A DNA stretch of 64,000 nucleotides from Spirosoma telluris. Its GTDB lineage: Bacteria; Bacteroidota; Bacteroidia; Cytophagales; Spirosomataceae. The notes below the pieces were generated by a model. That model did no database searches. It was given only the letters and a program-made list of their open reading frames with translations, and was not told the origin of the DNA. Both the position numbers and the translations under genes were made by a program. Positions 10,217 through 18,075 of this stretch are shown here, one piece after another. The stretch is from the NCBI GenBank assembly GCA_003259005.1, contig QLII01000001.1, forward strand, positions 7,803,001-7,867,000. The letters run 5' to 3'. Each line of letters opens with the position of its first letter. The stretch's first letter is position 1.

Positions 10217-11278
10217 ATGAATCTGTTGCCACGCTTGTTCCTTTTTAGCTTGTTGCTATTGGCAGGTCCTATCCTCCTCGCCCAGCGCACGTTTACAAAC
10301 CCAATTAAAAACTCCGGGCCCGATCCCTGGGTATTGCAAAAAGACGGTTGGTATTACTACATGAATACCACCGGGCAGAACCTGACCCTTTGGAAGACCC
10401 GAAACATAGCCGATCTGGCCACTGCCGAGAGCAAAATTATTTATACACCGCCGACCGGTCAGCCTTATTCCCGAGAGTTGTGGGCTCCCGAAATCCATTC
10501 GTTCAAGGATAGGCAGGGCAACGCTCGCTGGTATATCTATTTTTCTGCCGACTCACTCAATAACCTGTCACATCGGGTATGGGTAATCGAAAACGCATCG
10601 CCCGATCCGATGCAGGGCGAATGGATCATGAAAGGTAAGATTGGCGATAAGGGTAACCACTGGGAAATTGACATGTCGGTGATTGACTATAACGGGCAAC
10701 TGTACGCAACCTGGTCAGGCTGGGAGGGCGCTACCAACGGGCGGCAGGACATCTATATCGCCCGGCTCAAAAACCCCTGGACACTGGATAGCGACCGGGT
10801 TAAAATCTCGCAACCCGATCAACCCTGGGAACAACATGGCGACGTTCCGCAAGCGTGGCAGAAGAACGGCGAAGTTCCCAGAATTTATGTAAATGAAGGT
10901 CCGGAATTTTTGCGGCATGATAAGAGCCTGTTCATCGTTTACTCCGCCAATGCCTGCTGGCTTGACTACTGTCTTGGATTACTGACTTACAGCGGTAAAG
11001 GTGATTTGCTCGATCCTAAAAACTGGATAAAAAACAATGGGCCGGTATTCAGTCAGGCACCTGAAAATGGCGTTTGGGCTCCTGGTCATGGCGGTTTTTT
11101 TCGCTCGGCTGACAATAAGCAGGACTGGATGATTTACCACGCCAATCCGTCGGCCACGGATGGCTGCGGCAACAAACGCGCTCCACACATTCAGCCCTTT
11201 ACATGGAATGCCAACGGTTCCCCAAACTTTGGCAAACCCGCACCGAAAACACCGATGCCTGTGCCCGCGGAGGGTTAA
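10217..11278 (+). CDS. Secreted glycoside hydrolase, family 43-like
   Basis: A 353-residue protein with a signal peptide (residues 1-22, cleavage after LLAQ) and a five-bladed GH43-type catalytic domain. FTNPIKNSGPDPWVLQ carries the general-base Asp near residue 36, the RELWAPEIH segment near residue 87 is the usual second landmark, and NEGPEFLRHDKSLFIVYS near residue 225 probably provides the catalytic acid Glu. GH43 enzymes cleave arabinose- or xylose-containing polysaccharides; the exact substrate is not visible. The following GH5-like gene starts 51 bp downstream on the same strand, so they probably form a pair. No SusC/SusD pair is adjacent. Confidence 0.88.
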   Translation: MNLLPRLFLFSLLLLAGPILLAQRTFTNPIKNSGPDPWVLQKDGWYYYMNTTGQNLTLWKTRNIADLATAESKIIYTPPTGQPYSRELWAPEIHSFKDRQGNARWYIYFSADSLNNLSHRVWVIENASPDPMQGEWIMKGKIGDKGNHWEIDMSVIDYNGQLYATWSGWEGATNGRQDIYIARLKNPWTLDSDRVKISQPDQPWEQHGDVPQAWQKNGEVPRIYVNEGPEFLRHDKSLFIVYSANACWLDYCLGLLTYSGKGDLLDPKNWIKNNGPVFSQAPENGVWAPGHGGFFRSADNKQDWMIYHANPSATDGCGNKRAPHIQPFTWNANGSPNFGKPAPKTPMPVPAEG

Positions 11279-11329
11279 TGTAGCTAACTTGCCTATCAAT
11301 CATTACCCAACACCCCAAATTAATTCATT

Positions 11330-12472
11330 ATGAAGCGGTTATTGTTTGCTGTATGTCTAATTGTCTCCACCCTTTCACTCGCGCAGCCCACTACGGGTCG
11401 TTGGCCAGCGGCTAAAGCGAATGCCTGGTATGCTAAAGAACCTTTTCTGGTCGGCTCCAATTATGCCCCGGCCAATGCGATCAACGAACTGGAAATGTTT
11501 CAGGCCGATACGTTCGATCCGGCAACAATTGATAAAGAGCTTGCTTTAGCCGAAGGCCTTGGCATGAACACCATGCGTGTGTTTCTGCACGATTTACTCT
11601 GGCAGGACTCCGCCGGTTTTACCAAGCGGCTCGACCAATTTTTGAGCCTATGCGCCAAACATAAAATCCGCCCCATGCTGGTCTTGTTCGACTCTTGCTG
11701 GGACCCTAACCCCAAGTTGGGCAAGCAGCATGAGCCAACCCCCGGCATTCATAACTCAGGCTGGGTACAAAGCCCCGGTGCTGATGCGCTAACGGACGTA
11801 TCACAGTATCCACGCCTGGAAGCTTACGTAAAAGGTGTGGTAGGTGCTTTCAAAAATGATAAGCGCATTCTGGCCTGGGATACCTGGAACGAGCCGGATA
11901 ATGCCAACGACAACAGCTATGGACAGAATCACACGATCAAGACCGAAGTCCCCAAAGAGCGAAAAATAGCTATCGTGACCAGGCTCTTACCACACGTTTT
12001 CCAATGGGCACGAGCAGCCGGAGCCACGCAACCACTCACCTCGGGGGTCTGGATTTATCGCAGTCCCGACGACTGGCAAAATTCAGCAAAATGGTCACTC
12101 ATGGAAAAAGTACAGTTTGAAAATTCTGACATCATCACCTTCCATCAGTATTCAAAATCCGATGATCTGGATAAAGTAATCCCCGCTCTAAAGTCATTTG
12201 GCCGGCCCGTTATCTGCACCGAATACATGGCTCGTGGTGTTAACAGCCTATTTCAAACCCACCTGCCCATTGCGAAGAAAGCAAAAGTTGGCATGATTAA
12301 CTGGGGATTTGTTGCGGGTAAAACGCAGACGTTTCTACCCTGGGATAGCTGGCAGAAGCCCTATGTAAACGGTCGTGAGCCAGCCATCTGGTTTCATGAA
12401 GTCTTCAAACGGGATGGCACACCCGTTGATCCAGCGGAAGTAGCAGCCATAAAACAGGCAACAAGAAAATAA
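11330..12472 (+). CDS. Secreted clan GH-A glycoside hydrolase (GH5-like cellulase/mannanase fold)
   Basis: A 380-residue protein with a signal peptide (residues 1-19, LSLAQ). The (beta/alpha)8 barrel is recognised by GMNTMRVFLHDLLW near residue 76, WDTWNEPDN with the acid/base Glu near residue 187, and VICTEYMARG with the nucleophile Glu near residue 298. Similar Bacteroidota proteins are usually labelled cellulase family or 1,4-beta-xylanase; specificity cannot be read from sequence alone. It is in tandem with the GH43-like gene, suggesting joint action on a plant polysaccharide. Downstream lies tRNA-Asp with its own promoter. Confidence 0.85.
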   Translation: MKRLLFAVCLIVSTLSLAQPTTGRWPAAKANAWYAKEPFLVGSNYAPANAINELEMFQADTFDPATIDKELALAEGLGMNTMRVFLHDLLWQDSAGFTKRLDQFLSLCAKHKIRPMLVLFDSCWDPNPKLGKQHEPTPGIHNSGWVQSPGADALTDVSQYPRLEAYVKGVVGAFKNDKRILAWDTWNEPDNANDNSYGQNHTIKTEVPKERKIAIVTRLLPHVFQWARAAGATQPLTSGVWIYRSPDDWQNSAKWSLMEKVQFENSDIITFHQYSKSDDLDKVIPALKSFGRPVICTEYMARGVNSLFQTHLPIAKKAKVGMINWGFVAGKTQTFLPWDSWQKPYVNGREPAIWFHEVFKRDGTPVDPAEVAAIKQATRK

Positions 12473-12557
12473 TTGACAAAAATTTAACAGAACAAACCAC
12501 TTGATTACCAACGACTACCCTTATTGTAGCACAGAATAGCCACTTTTTTTTCGTCAG

Positions 12558-12592
12558 TTGCTTGCATAGAATACCCTAAACGCCTACTTTTG
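12558..12592 (+). promoter_or_regulatory. Bacteroidota-type promoter of tRNA-Asp
   Basis: The -7 element TACTTTTG (12585-12592) matches the Bacteroidota consensus TAnnTTTG, and TTGCTTG (12558-12564) is a plausible -33 element about 20 bp upstream. The tRNA begins 45 bp after the -7 box. Confidence 0.65.
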
Positions 12593-12637
12593 TGCCACGA
12601 TTAAGGAAGACGGCAACGTCAACCGGCAATCAAAGTT

Positions 12638-12714
12638 GGTTCGGTAGTTCAGTTGGTTAGAATACCTGCCTGTCACGCAGGGGGTCGCGGGTTCGAGCCC
12701 CGTCCGGACCGCCA
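12638..12714 (+). tRNA. tRNA-Asp (anticodon GTC)
   Basis: A 77-nt cloverleaf. The 7-bp acceptor stem is GGTTCGG with CCGGACC, with one T-G pair. The anticodon stem is CCTGC/GCAGG and its loop contains GTC at 12672-12674. The T arm reads GGTTCGAGCCC. The CCA end is encoded (12712-12714). It has its own promoter upstream and a hairpin terminator downstream. Confidence 0.97.
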
Positions 12715-12723
12715 CTGAAAATC

Positions 12724-12756
12724 AAGCACTTATCAGAAATGGTAAGTGCTTTTTTC
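12724..12756 (+). terminator. Intrinsic terminator after tRNA-Asp
   Basis: Stem AAGCACTTA (12724-12732) with TAAGTGCTT (12743-12751), a 10-nt loop and a run of T residues immediately after it. Confidence 0.85.
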
Positions 12757-12858
12757 GTTCTCAGGTACAACAAAAAGGGATAGATCAGGATCAAATCCAA
12801 AAGTTGTGGAGCGCGTTGTATTTTTCTAGGTTTGTGATTTTAATCAAACCGCGTCGTT

Positions 12859-13221
12859 TTGGAAAGTTTCTTGCCCATCATCCAGTTTCTGTTACCTGAG
12901 TTTATCCTAGAAAATTTCGAGTTGACTTCCATCGACCGGGCTGATGGTGTCTTCCAGGTGAACATCGAAGAGAAAAATGCCCATGAGCAGGACCCAGAGC
13001 GGAAAAATCTACTCTCCAAAGGTTTTTTCCCCACCATCACTGTCCAGGACTTTCCAATCCGTGGTCATCAGGTTTTCCTCCATATCAAGCGCCGTCGATG
13101 GCTCAATACCAAAACCGGAAAGGTGCTTTACCGAGATTGGACACAAGTAGCTGAGGGAACGCGAATGACGAGTGAATTCGCGAATTTTTTAAAAGACATC
13201 AGTCGATACCAACCCGACTAA
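12859..13221 (+). CDS. ISAon1-type transposase N-region protein
   Basis: A 120-residue open frame beginning at a TTG codon (ESFLPIIQFLLPEFILENFEL) and containing the basic motif HIKRRRWLNTKTGKVLYRDW near residue 75, which is characteristic of the small first ORF in ISAon1 elements. It is probably the zinc-finger-less DNA-binding part of the transposase. The second ORF is in another frame (about 13209 onward reads TNIKSIGGFYGVGGRALLRQ), as is usual for these elements, so the two may be joined by frameshifting or made separately. Confidence 0.8.
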   Translation: MESFLPIIQFLLPEFILENFELTSIDRADGVFQVNIEEKNAHEQDPERKNLLSKGFFPTITVQDFPIRGHQVFLHIKRRRWLNTKTGKVLYRDWTQVAEGTRMTSEFANFLKDISRYQPD

Positions 13222-13267
13222 CATCAAATCCATCGGAGGATTTTATGGAGTCGGAGGCCGGGCTCTC

Positions 13268-14216
13268 TTGCGCCAGTACCGTGATTTTCAGAGTGGCTTT
13301 AAGGATTGGCATCAGCGAGCCCATGCTAAAGACTGGCTGCTGTATCCCCAAAATCTGGGTACTCACTTATCACTCGATGAGACGAGTCTGTCGCAGGGAG
13401 AGCTCTATACGATTCTGACCAATAAAGCGGCTAAAGGGGCAAGGTCGGACCGCCGATGCGGCAGTATTGTCGCTATTGTGGCAGGTACCAAGGCCGAAAC
13501 GGTGATTGAAGTACTCAAGCAACTACCACAAGGGCAGCGGAATAAAGTAGCTGAGATCACCCTGGATATGGCCGGTAATATGGGGCTGATCGCTAAAAAA
13601 TGCTTTCCCAAGGCTACTCAGGTCACCGACCGCTTCCATGTGCAGCAATTAGCCCTGCAGGCTGTCCAGGACATGCGTATCAAGTATAGATGGGAAGCTC
13701 TGGATGCCGAAAATCAAGCTTTGGAGCAGGCCAAGCTTAACCAGATCGACTATCAACCTGAGTTACTTTCCAACGGCGATACGGTGAAACAGCTCCTGGC
13801 TCGCAGTCGCTATGTGCTTTATAAAAAAGCGACTGATTGGACAGAAAGTCAGCAAGAGCGAGCCAGCCTACTGTTTAATCGATATCCTGATTTGAAGCAA
13901 GCCTATGAGTTGAGTCAATCCCTAAGCCACATCTTTGAAAATACCACCGACAAGCTCTACGGCTTAGCGCGTTTGGCTAATCGGAGCGCCGAAGCGATGG
14001 CATGAAAAAGTGCGACAGGCTGGTTTCAAAGCTTTTAATACGGTAGCCCGTTCCATCCAGAACCACTACACCACGATCCTCAATTATTTTGACAACCGCA
14101 GTACGAATGCCTCAGCGGAGTCCTTTAATGCCAAGATCAAAGCATTTAGAAGTCAATTCCGTGGGGTTCGGAATGTGGAATTCTTCCTCTACCGGCTGAC
14201 TCAGTTATATGCTTAA
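13268..14216 (+). CDS. ISAon1-type transposase, DDE domain (one frame break near 13995)
   Basis: The catalytic part of the transposase, about 315 residues. The DDE_Tnp_ISL3 signatures are LSLDETSLSQGELYTILTN (first Asp), ITLDMAGNMGLIAKKCFP followed by VTDRFHVQQLALQAVQDMR (second Asp), and the C-terminal NRSTNASAESFNAKIKAFR with the Glu. The open frame could begin upstream, near 13209. The frame breaks near 13990-14005: the tail after the break (VRQAGFKAFNTVARSI) is in another frame. The break may be a sequencing error, in line with many others here, or a disabling mutation. Confidence 0.82.
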
Positions 14217-14249
14217 TTCAAGTTGCTCCACAACTTTTTGACTTGATCC

Positions 14250-14300
14250 GGATCAGTTCCAAAAGTTGGGATCAGTTCCAAAAGTTGTGGAGCGCATTGT
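14250..14300. repeat. Two tandem solo left-end remnants of the ISAon1-type element
   Basis: Directly after the right terminal repeat, GGATCAGTTCCAAAAGTTG (14250-14268) is followed by the same sequence again at 14269, this time running on into TGGAGCGCATTGTATTTT. This matches the IS left end and its subterminal bases (12788-12830) with a few differences. There is no transposase behind these ends, so they are relics of one or two other insertion or excision events. Confidence 0.75.
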
Positions 14301-14400
14301 ATTTTCAGCTTTCCCGTTCGAATCATTTTCAATTTTCAATCATTTACCCCAACATTGGGATCATCAACCACATTTATTCCGATCTACCCAGGTGCTAACC

Positions 14401-14408
14401 TAATTTTG
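14401..14408 (+). promoter_or_regulatory. Candidate -7 element for the LytS/LytTR operon
   Basis: TAATTTTG fits TAnnTTTG and lies 20 bp upstream of the kinase start. A matching -33 element is not clear; ATTTATT about 24 bp upstream is the nearest candidate. Confidence 0.4.
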
Positions 14409-14427
14409 TAACTCATCACCTCCATGA

Positions 14428-15612
14428 ATGGTAACCTGGGTCAAAATTTACAGTAAACAACTATTAGTTGGTATAGCCTTGGCAGTACTACCACTCGTCT
14501 ATTTTGTGTATCAGGGCGTAAGCTGGCGACCGCTTAATCCCCATGAACATATTATTCAGAATGGACTGGCCTATCTCTTGCTGTTGCTCTTCTCCTATTA
14601 TAATCACATGGCATTTGTGCCGCGCTGGTTTCTGACCAAACAGTACACCCGGTACACCCTTGTGGCAGTCTTTTGTGTTTTAATAGTTGCCTTTCTTCCC
14701 TACCGGATCGAGCAGTGGGCTTATTTTAAACCACCACAGGAGAATACCCCACTGGCCTGGGGTCGGCAGATCTTTATGGAGGAAATGATGCTGGAGCCCC
14801 ATTCAGGCCCATCTGGTGAGGAACGCCCAAACAATCTTAAGCCTAATAATAAACAAGAATTTTCCCCGCTACCGAACTGTCCACGTCCAGGCAGACCGCC
14901 AGGCGATCAACACGGTCCTCCGTTTACGCTCCTGCTACCGGTCAAGCTCGCCCTCTTTTTTCTAATAGGAAGTGTATGTACTCTGTTGTCGATTTCGGTA
15001 CTAACGGCCAATCGGCTCCGGCAGGTTGAGACCGATCAGCTGAAAGCCGAATTACAGCAACTTAAGGCGCAGATACATCCCCATTTCCTGTTTAATACGC
15101 TCAATAGCATTTATTCACTGGCGATTCGGAACGATGAGCGGACAGCGGATACGATTGTCAAGCTCGCCGAGTTTATGCGCTATATTATTAGCGATGCGCA
15201 TCGAGACAAGGTGCCGCTGTTAACCGAGGTTAATTACATAGCTAACTATATTGATTTGCAGAAGGCTCGCTTGCGGGATGCTGTTCAAATTGAGTACCAG
15301 TTGGAGGGAGACGGGAGTCGGTTACAAATTGCACCGTTGCTGCTGTTCTCCTTCATTGAGAATGCGTTCAAATATGGTGTCAGTCCAGAAGAAGACTCGT
15401 TGATCGTCATTCAGCTAACCATCCAGGACAATCAACTACGATTATTTGTCGCCAATAATAAGGTTGAAATCAATCAACTGGAAAAATCAACAACCGTTGG
15501 GCTACAAAACGCCCGGGAACGGCTAAGACTCCTTTATCCGGATGCGCATAAGTTAGCCATTGAAGACATGCCGTTGTATTACCACATCACCTTAACCCTT
15601 ACCTTATCATGA
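14428..15612 (+). CDS. LytS-type sensor histidine kinase
   Basis: A 394-residue membrane kinase. Four hydrophobic segments (about residues 11-28, 43-60, 74-92 and 170-195) precede a coiled linker (LRQVETDQLKAELQQLKAQ) and the His_kinase domain with the phospho-acceptor box IHPHFLFNTLNSIY near residue 217. The HATPase domain follows, with ENAFKYGVSPEEDSL near residue 311 and GLQNARERL near residue 358. The loop before the last membrane segment is Pro/Gly/Asn-rich and unusual. Its stop overlaps the start of the LytTR regulator by 4 bp, so the pair is translationally coupled. The signal sensed is unknown. Confidence 0.93.
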   Translation: MVTWVKIYSKQLLVGIALAVLPLVYFVYQGVSWRPLNPHEHIIQNGLAYLLLLLFSYYNHMAFVPRWFLTKQYTRYTLVAVFCVLIVAFLPYRIEQWAYFKPPQENTPLAWGRQIFMEEMMLEPHSGPSGEERPNNLKPNNKQEFSPLPNCPRPGRPPGDQHGPPFTLLLPVKLALFFLIGSVCTLLSISVLTANRLRQVETDQLKAELQQLKAQIHPHFLFNTLNSIYSLAIRNDERTADTIVKLAEFMRYIISDAHRDKVPLLTEVNYIANYIDLQKARLRDAVQIEYQLEGDGSRLQIAPLLLFSFIENAFKYGVSPEEDSLIVIQLTIQDNQLRLFVANNKVEINQLEKSTTVGLQNARERLRLLYPDAHKLAIEDMPLYYHITLTLTLS

Positions 15613-16310
15613 TGAAAGCGATAGCCTTGGATGATGAGCGTCCTGCATTGGATATAATCGAAGCGTTCTGTAGTCGAATTGATTCTGTAGACCTAGTCAA
15701 AACGTTCACCCGCACTGGCGAAGCCCACTTCTATCTGGAAAAGAATCCTGTCGATTTGATCTTCTTGGACATCAACATGCCAAAGGAGTCGGGATTGGCC
15801 TTTTTTAAATCCATTACTCAGCAAACCCTCGTTATTTTCACGACGGCCTATAGTGAGTATGCTCTGGAGAGCTACGATGTAGAAGCCGTGGATTACCTAC
15901 TAAAGCCCTATACCTTCGACAGGTTTACGAAAGCAATGCAACGGGCCCAAACGCGGTGGCGTACAATCCAGCAGACACACAGCCCGCAAGCTTCAGAGCA
16001 GGCGCATCTTTTCTTTCGGGCGGATTACGGACTGGTGAAGGTGACTGTTTCAGATATTCTTTTTATTGAGGGGCTGGATAACTACCTGAAGATTCATTTG
16101 CGGGAAGGACAACCCATCGTTTTACGACTTACGTTAAAAGCGATACTGGAAAAGTTGCCAGCAGATAAATTCATTCGCGTTCATAGGTCTTTCATTGTCG
16201 CCATCGATAAAATCCAGTCGATTCGCGGCCGGATGATTCTGATGGATGAAGAGGAAATTCCTATAGGGAGTAGCTATGAAAAAGATTTTTTTAGCGTGTT
16301 TATGAAATAA
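15609..16310 (+). CDS. LytTR-family response regulator
   Basis: A 233-residue regulator with an N-terminal receiver domain (acidic pair DDE near residue 9, phospho-acceptor Asp in DLIFLDINMPKESG near residue 54, Lys in YLLKPY near residue 103) and a C-terminal LytTR DNA-binding domain (FFRADYGLVKVTVSDILFIEGLDNY, RVHRSFIVAIDKI, IPIGSSYEKDF). It is the cognate partner of the overlapping kinase. Likely targets include neighbouring promoters; two dyads at 16549-16576 upstream of the DUF3500 gene are candidates, but that link is inference. Confidence 0.94.
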   Translation: MMKAIALDDERPALDIIEAFCSRIDSVDLVKTFTRTGEAHFYLEKNPVDLIFLDINMPKESGLAFFKSITQQTLVIFTTAYSEYALESYDVEAVDYLLKPYTFDRFTKAMQRAQTRWRTIQQTHSPQASEQAHLFFRADYGLVKVTVSDILFIEGLDNYLKIHLREGQPIVLRLTLKAILEKLPADKFIRVHRSFIVAIDKIQSIRGRMILMDEEEIPIGSSYEKDFFSVFMK

Positions 16311-16344
16311 GATCTCAATTAGGTATTCAGTCCGTTCAATAATA

Positions 16345-16378
16345 AAAGAGCCTGTTTACTCGTATTTACAGGCTCTTT
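16345..16378 (+). terminator. Terminator of the LytS/LytTR operon
   Basis: Perfect 11-bp stem AAAGAGCCTGT (16345-16355) with ACAGGCTCTTT (16368-16378), a 12-nt loop, 35 bp after the stop codon. Confidence 0.8.
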
Positions 16379-16548
16379 ACCCCTAAGGTCCAGAACCTAT
16401 AAACATCTAGGTAGGCAGCTGTGTAAATTAATTCAAGAAACCGGTTTATTAAAATGAATTTGCTGCGAGCCTTTTAAAAAGGAACAGCTTTTGCGTTTAT
16501 TCGCCAGCCAGCCTGAACCTCAGGATTTCCCTGATTAGCCACAAATTC

Positions 16549-16576
16549 GGGTAATTACCCCTAAACTAGTAGGGGT
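16549..16576. promoter_or_regulatory. Overlapping dyads in the 502-bp gap before the DUF3500 gene
   Basis: The gap 16311-16812 holds the terminator above and little else. Within it GGGTAATTACCC (16549-16560) is a perfect 12-bp palindrome, and ACCCCTA (16557-16563) pairs with TAGGGGT (16570-16576). The two symmetric sites overlap and could be an operator, for example for the adjacent LytTR protein. No recognisable promoter is seen near 16813. Confidence 0.4.
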
Positions 16577-16812
16577 GACCACTCTTTTTTCCACTCACTT
16601 TTTTCACAGACGATCTTTGCCGTGCCAGTGTAACCCATCCGTTGGGGAAGCACCGGGTTGTCCGGGCTAGTTACTCAGTAAACGGCCCATTCGCCACAAC
16701 ATTTTGGCTCTTTACCCCAACTACCTATTGTCTGTGCAACAGTGATTACCAGTTTTAAGTACTTGAGAACAAACGCAAATTTGGCGCTGAGTAGAACTAC
16801 GAAGCATACATT

Positions 16813-17934
16813 ATGAAACGAATTAACCTAGCTATCTATCTGCTGATCCTCCTGGGTTTCAGCAGCCTCTTCGAATCCTGCAAATCAACAGAAGTTGACT
16901 CCACTACGTCGACAGGTTCGACGACGAGCAGTTCCAGCTCGATCACAACTGCTCTATCAGCTACCGCTACCACAACGACCTGTGGCTCGACGGGTGTTGC
17001 TCAGATCGTTTGCCTGACCGAAGCCTTTAAGGCAACCTTATCCAGTACGCAACTGACTACCACTCAACTCACCTATTCTAAAGCAAACGCCCAGAAATGG
17101 TCGAACCTTCCCGCCGGTCTCTCCTCTAGAATAGGCATTAACCTGGGCTCGCTCAGCGACACTCAGCTAGCCGCCTTCCGTAACCTGATGGTAGCGGTGC
17201 TGGCATTAAACACGACGAACGAAGGCTATGACGAAATGATCGGCAACCTGGTGGCTGATGACTACCTCAACACCATTGGTGGGGGCTCGGACTACGGAGC
17301 GGGTAACTATTACATCTCTATTCTGGGTACACCCAGTACATCAAGCTTGTGGGCCATTCTATTCACAGGTCACCACTACACCCAACCCTTCACCTTTAGC
17401 GGAGGGGCAAATACAGGCGTTACCCCCGCGTTTCGGGGAACCGAGCCTCAGGCGGCCGTGACCACCGCCAGCCGTACGTACCAGGCCTTTGAGCAGGAGC
17501 GAGTTGCCTTTGCGGCTATGCTAACGGGCTTGAGTACAACTGAGCAAACGACTGCTAAACTGTCTGGCAGTTACAATGATCTGGTGCTGGGACCTGGGCA
17601 GGATGGTAAGTTTCCCGCCACCAAATCGGGCCTTCAGGTGAGTAATTTGAGCAGTGACAAGCAGGCACTGGTGTTGAATGCCATCAAGCTGTATGTCAGC
17701 GATCTGGATGCGACCCTGGCGGCTGCCATTCTAACCAAGTACACCTCAGAGTTAGCCAATACCTACATTGCTTATTCGGGAACAACCGCGATGAGTTCTC
17801 AGGGTGACTATGTACGTATTGATGGGCCGAGTGTGTGGATCGAATTCTCCTATCAGGGTGGGGTCATCATCAAGAACACGCCCCATTCCCACTCGGTCTG
17901 GCGTGATCACACCACCGATTATGGAGGCAACTGA
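16813..17934 (+). CDS. DUF3500-like lipoprotein
   Basis: A 373-residue protein with a lipoprotein signal (lipid-attachment Cys near residue 23 in LFESCKS) and a Ser/Thr-rich spacer (residues 28-60). The body resembles DUF3500 proteins: DYGAGNYYISILGTPS near residue 155, SLWAILFTGHHYTQPF with a double His near residue 184, TPAFRGTEPQ near residue 204, and a C-terminal VWIEFSYQGGV near residue 337 followed by HSHSVWRDHTTDYGG. The His-rich conserved segments suggest metal or substrate binding, but no function is established to my knowledge. The family call is from memory and moderately certain. The final 43 codons are repeated, in phase, just past the stop. Confidence 0.72.
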   Translation: MKRINLAIYLLILLGFSSLFESCKSTEVDSTTSTGSTTSSSSSITTALSATATTTTCGSTGVAQIVCLTEAFKATLSSTQLTTTQLTYSKANAQKWSNLPAGLSSRIGINLGSLSDTQLAAFRNLMVAVLALNTTNEGYDEMIGNLVADDYLNTIGGGSDYGAGNYYISILGTPSTSSLWAILFTGHHYTQPFTFSGGANTGVTPAFRGTEPQAAVTTASRTYQAFEQERVAFAAMLTGLSTTEQTTAKLSGSYNDLVLGPGQDGKFPATKSGLQVSNLSSDKQALVLNAIKLYVSDLDATLAAAILTKYTSELANTYIAYSGTTAMSSQGDYVRIDGPSVWIEFSYQGGVIIKNTPHSHSVWRDHTTDYGGN

Positions 17935-17940
17935 AAGACT

Positions 17941-18072
17941 GACTATATTCGCATCGATGACCCCAACGTCTGGATCAAATTTTCCTGCCAGGGCGGTGTT
18001 ATCAGCAAAGATACACCGCACCCTCACGCGGGTGGGCGTGACTAAACGACGGATTAAGGCGGAACCAAATAA
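17941..18072 (+). pseudogene. Decayed second copy of the DUF3500 C-terminus
   Basis: Starting 135 nt (45 codons, same frame) after the matching point in the intact gene, the sequence reads DYIRIDDPNVWIKFSCQGG, then VISKDTPHPHAGGRD, a stop, TTD, a stop and GGTK. This parallels DYVRIDGPSVWIEFSYQGG and the tail of the intact protein. The two stops fall at the His and Tyr of HTTDY. It is a vestige of a tandem gene or tail duplication. Translation past the TGA at 17932 would add only about 37 residues. Confidence 0.75.
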
Positions 18073-18075
18073 CTA

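Larger units (their letters stand above)
12788..14249 (+). mobile_element. ISAon1-type (ISL3-like) insertion sequence
   Basis: An element of about 1462 bp bounded by 25-bp terminal inverted repeats. The left end GGATCAAATCCAAAAGTTG at 12788 continues into TGGAGC; the right end at 14225-14249 is its complement with two mismatches. It encodes an N-region protein and a DDE transposase in the two-ORF layout of ISAon1 elements. It inserted 31 bp downstream of the tRNA-Asp terminator. I cannot define an unambiguous target duplication because further left-end copies follow directly at 14250. Confidence 0.88.

Noticed and set aside
12638..14249. tRNA-Asp as the attachment site of an integrated island
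   Set aside because: No integrase gene and no duplicated tRNA 3' end downstream; the neighbour is a simple insertion sequence beyond the tRNA terminator.
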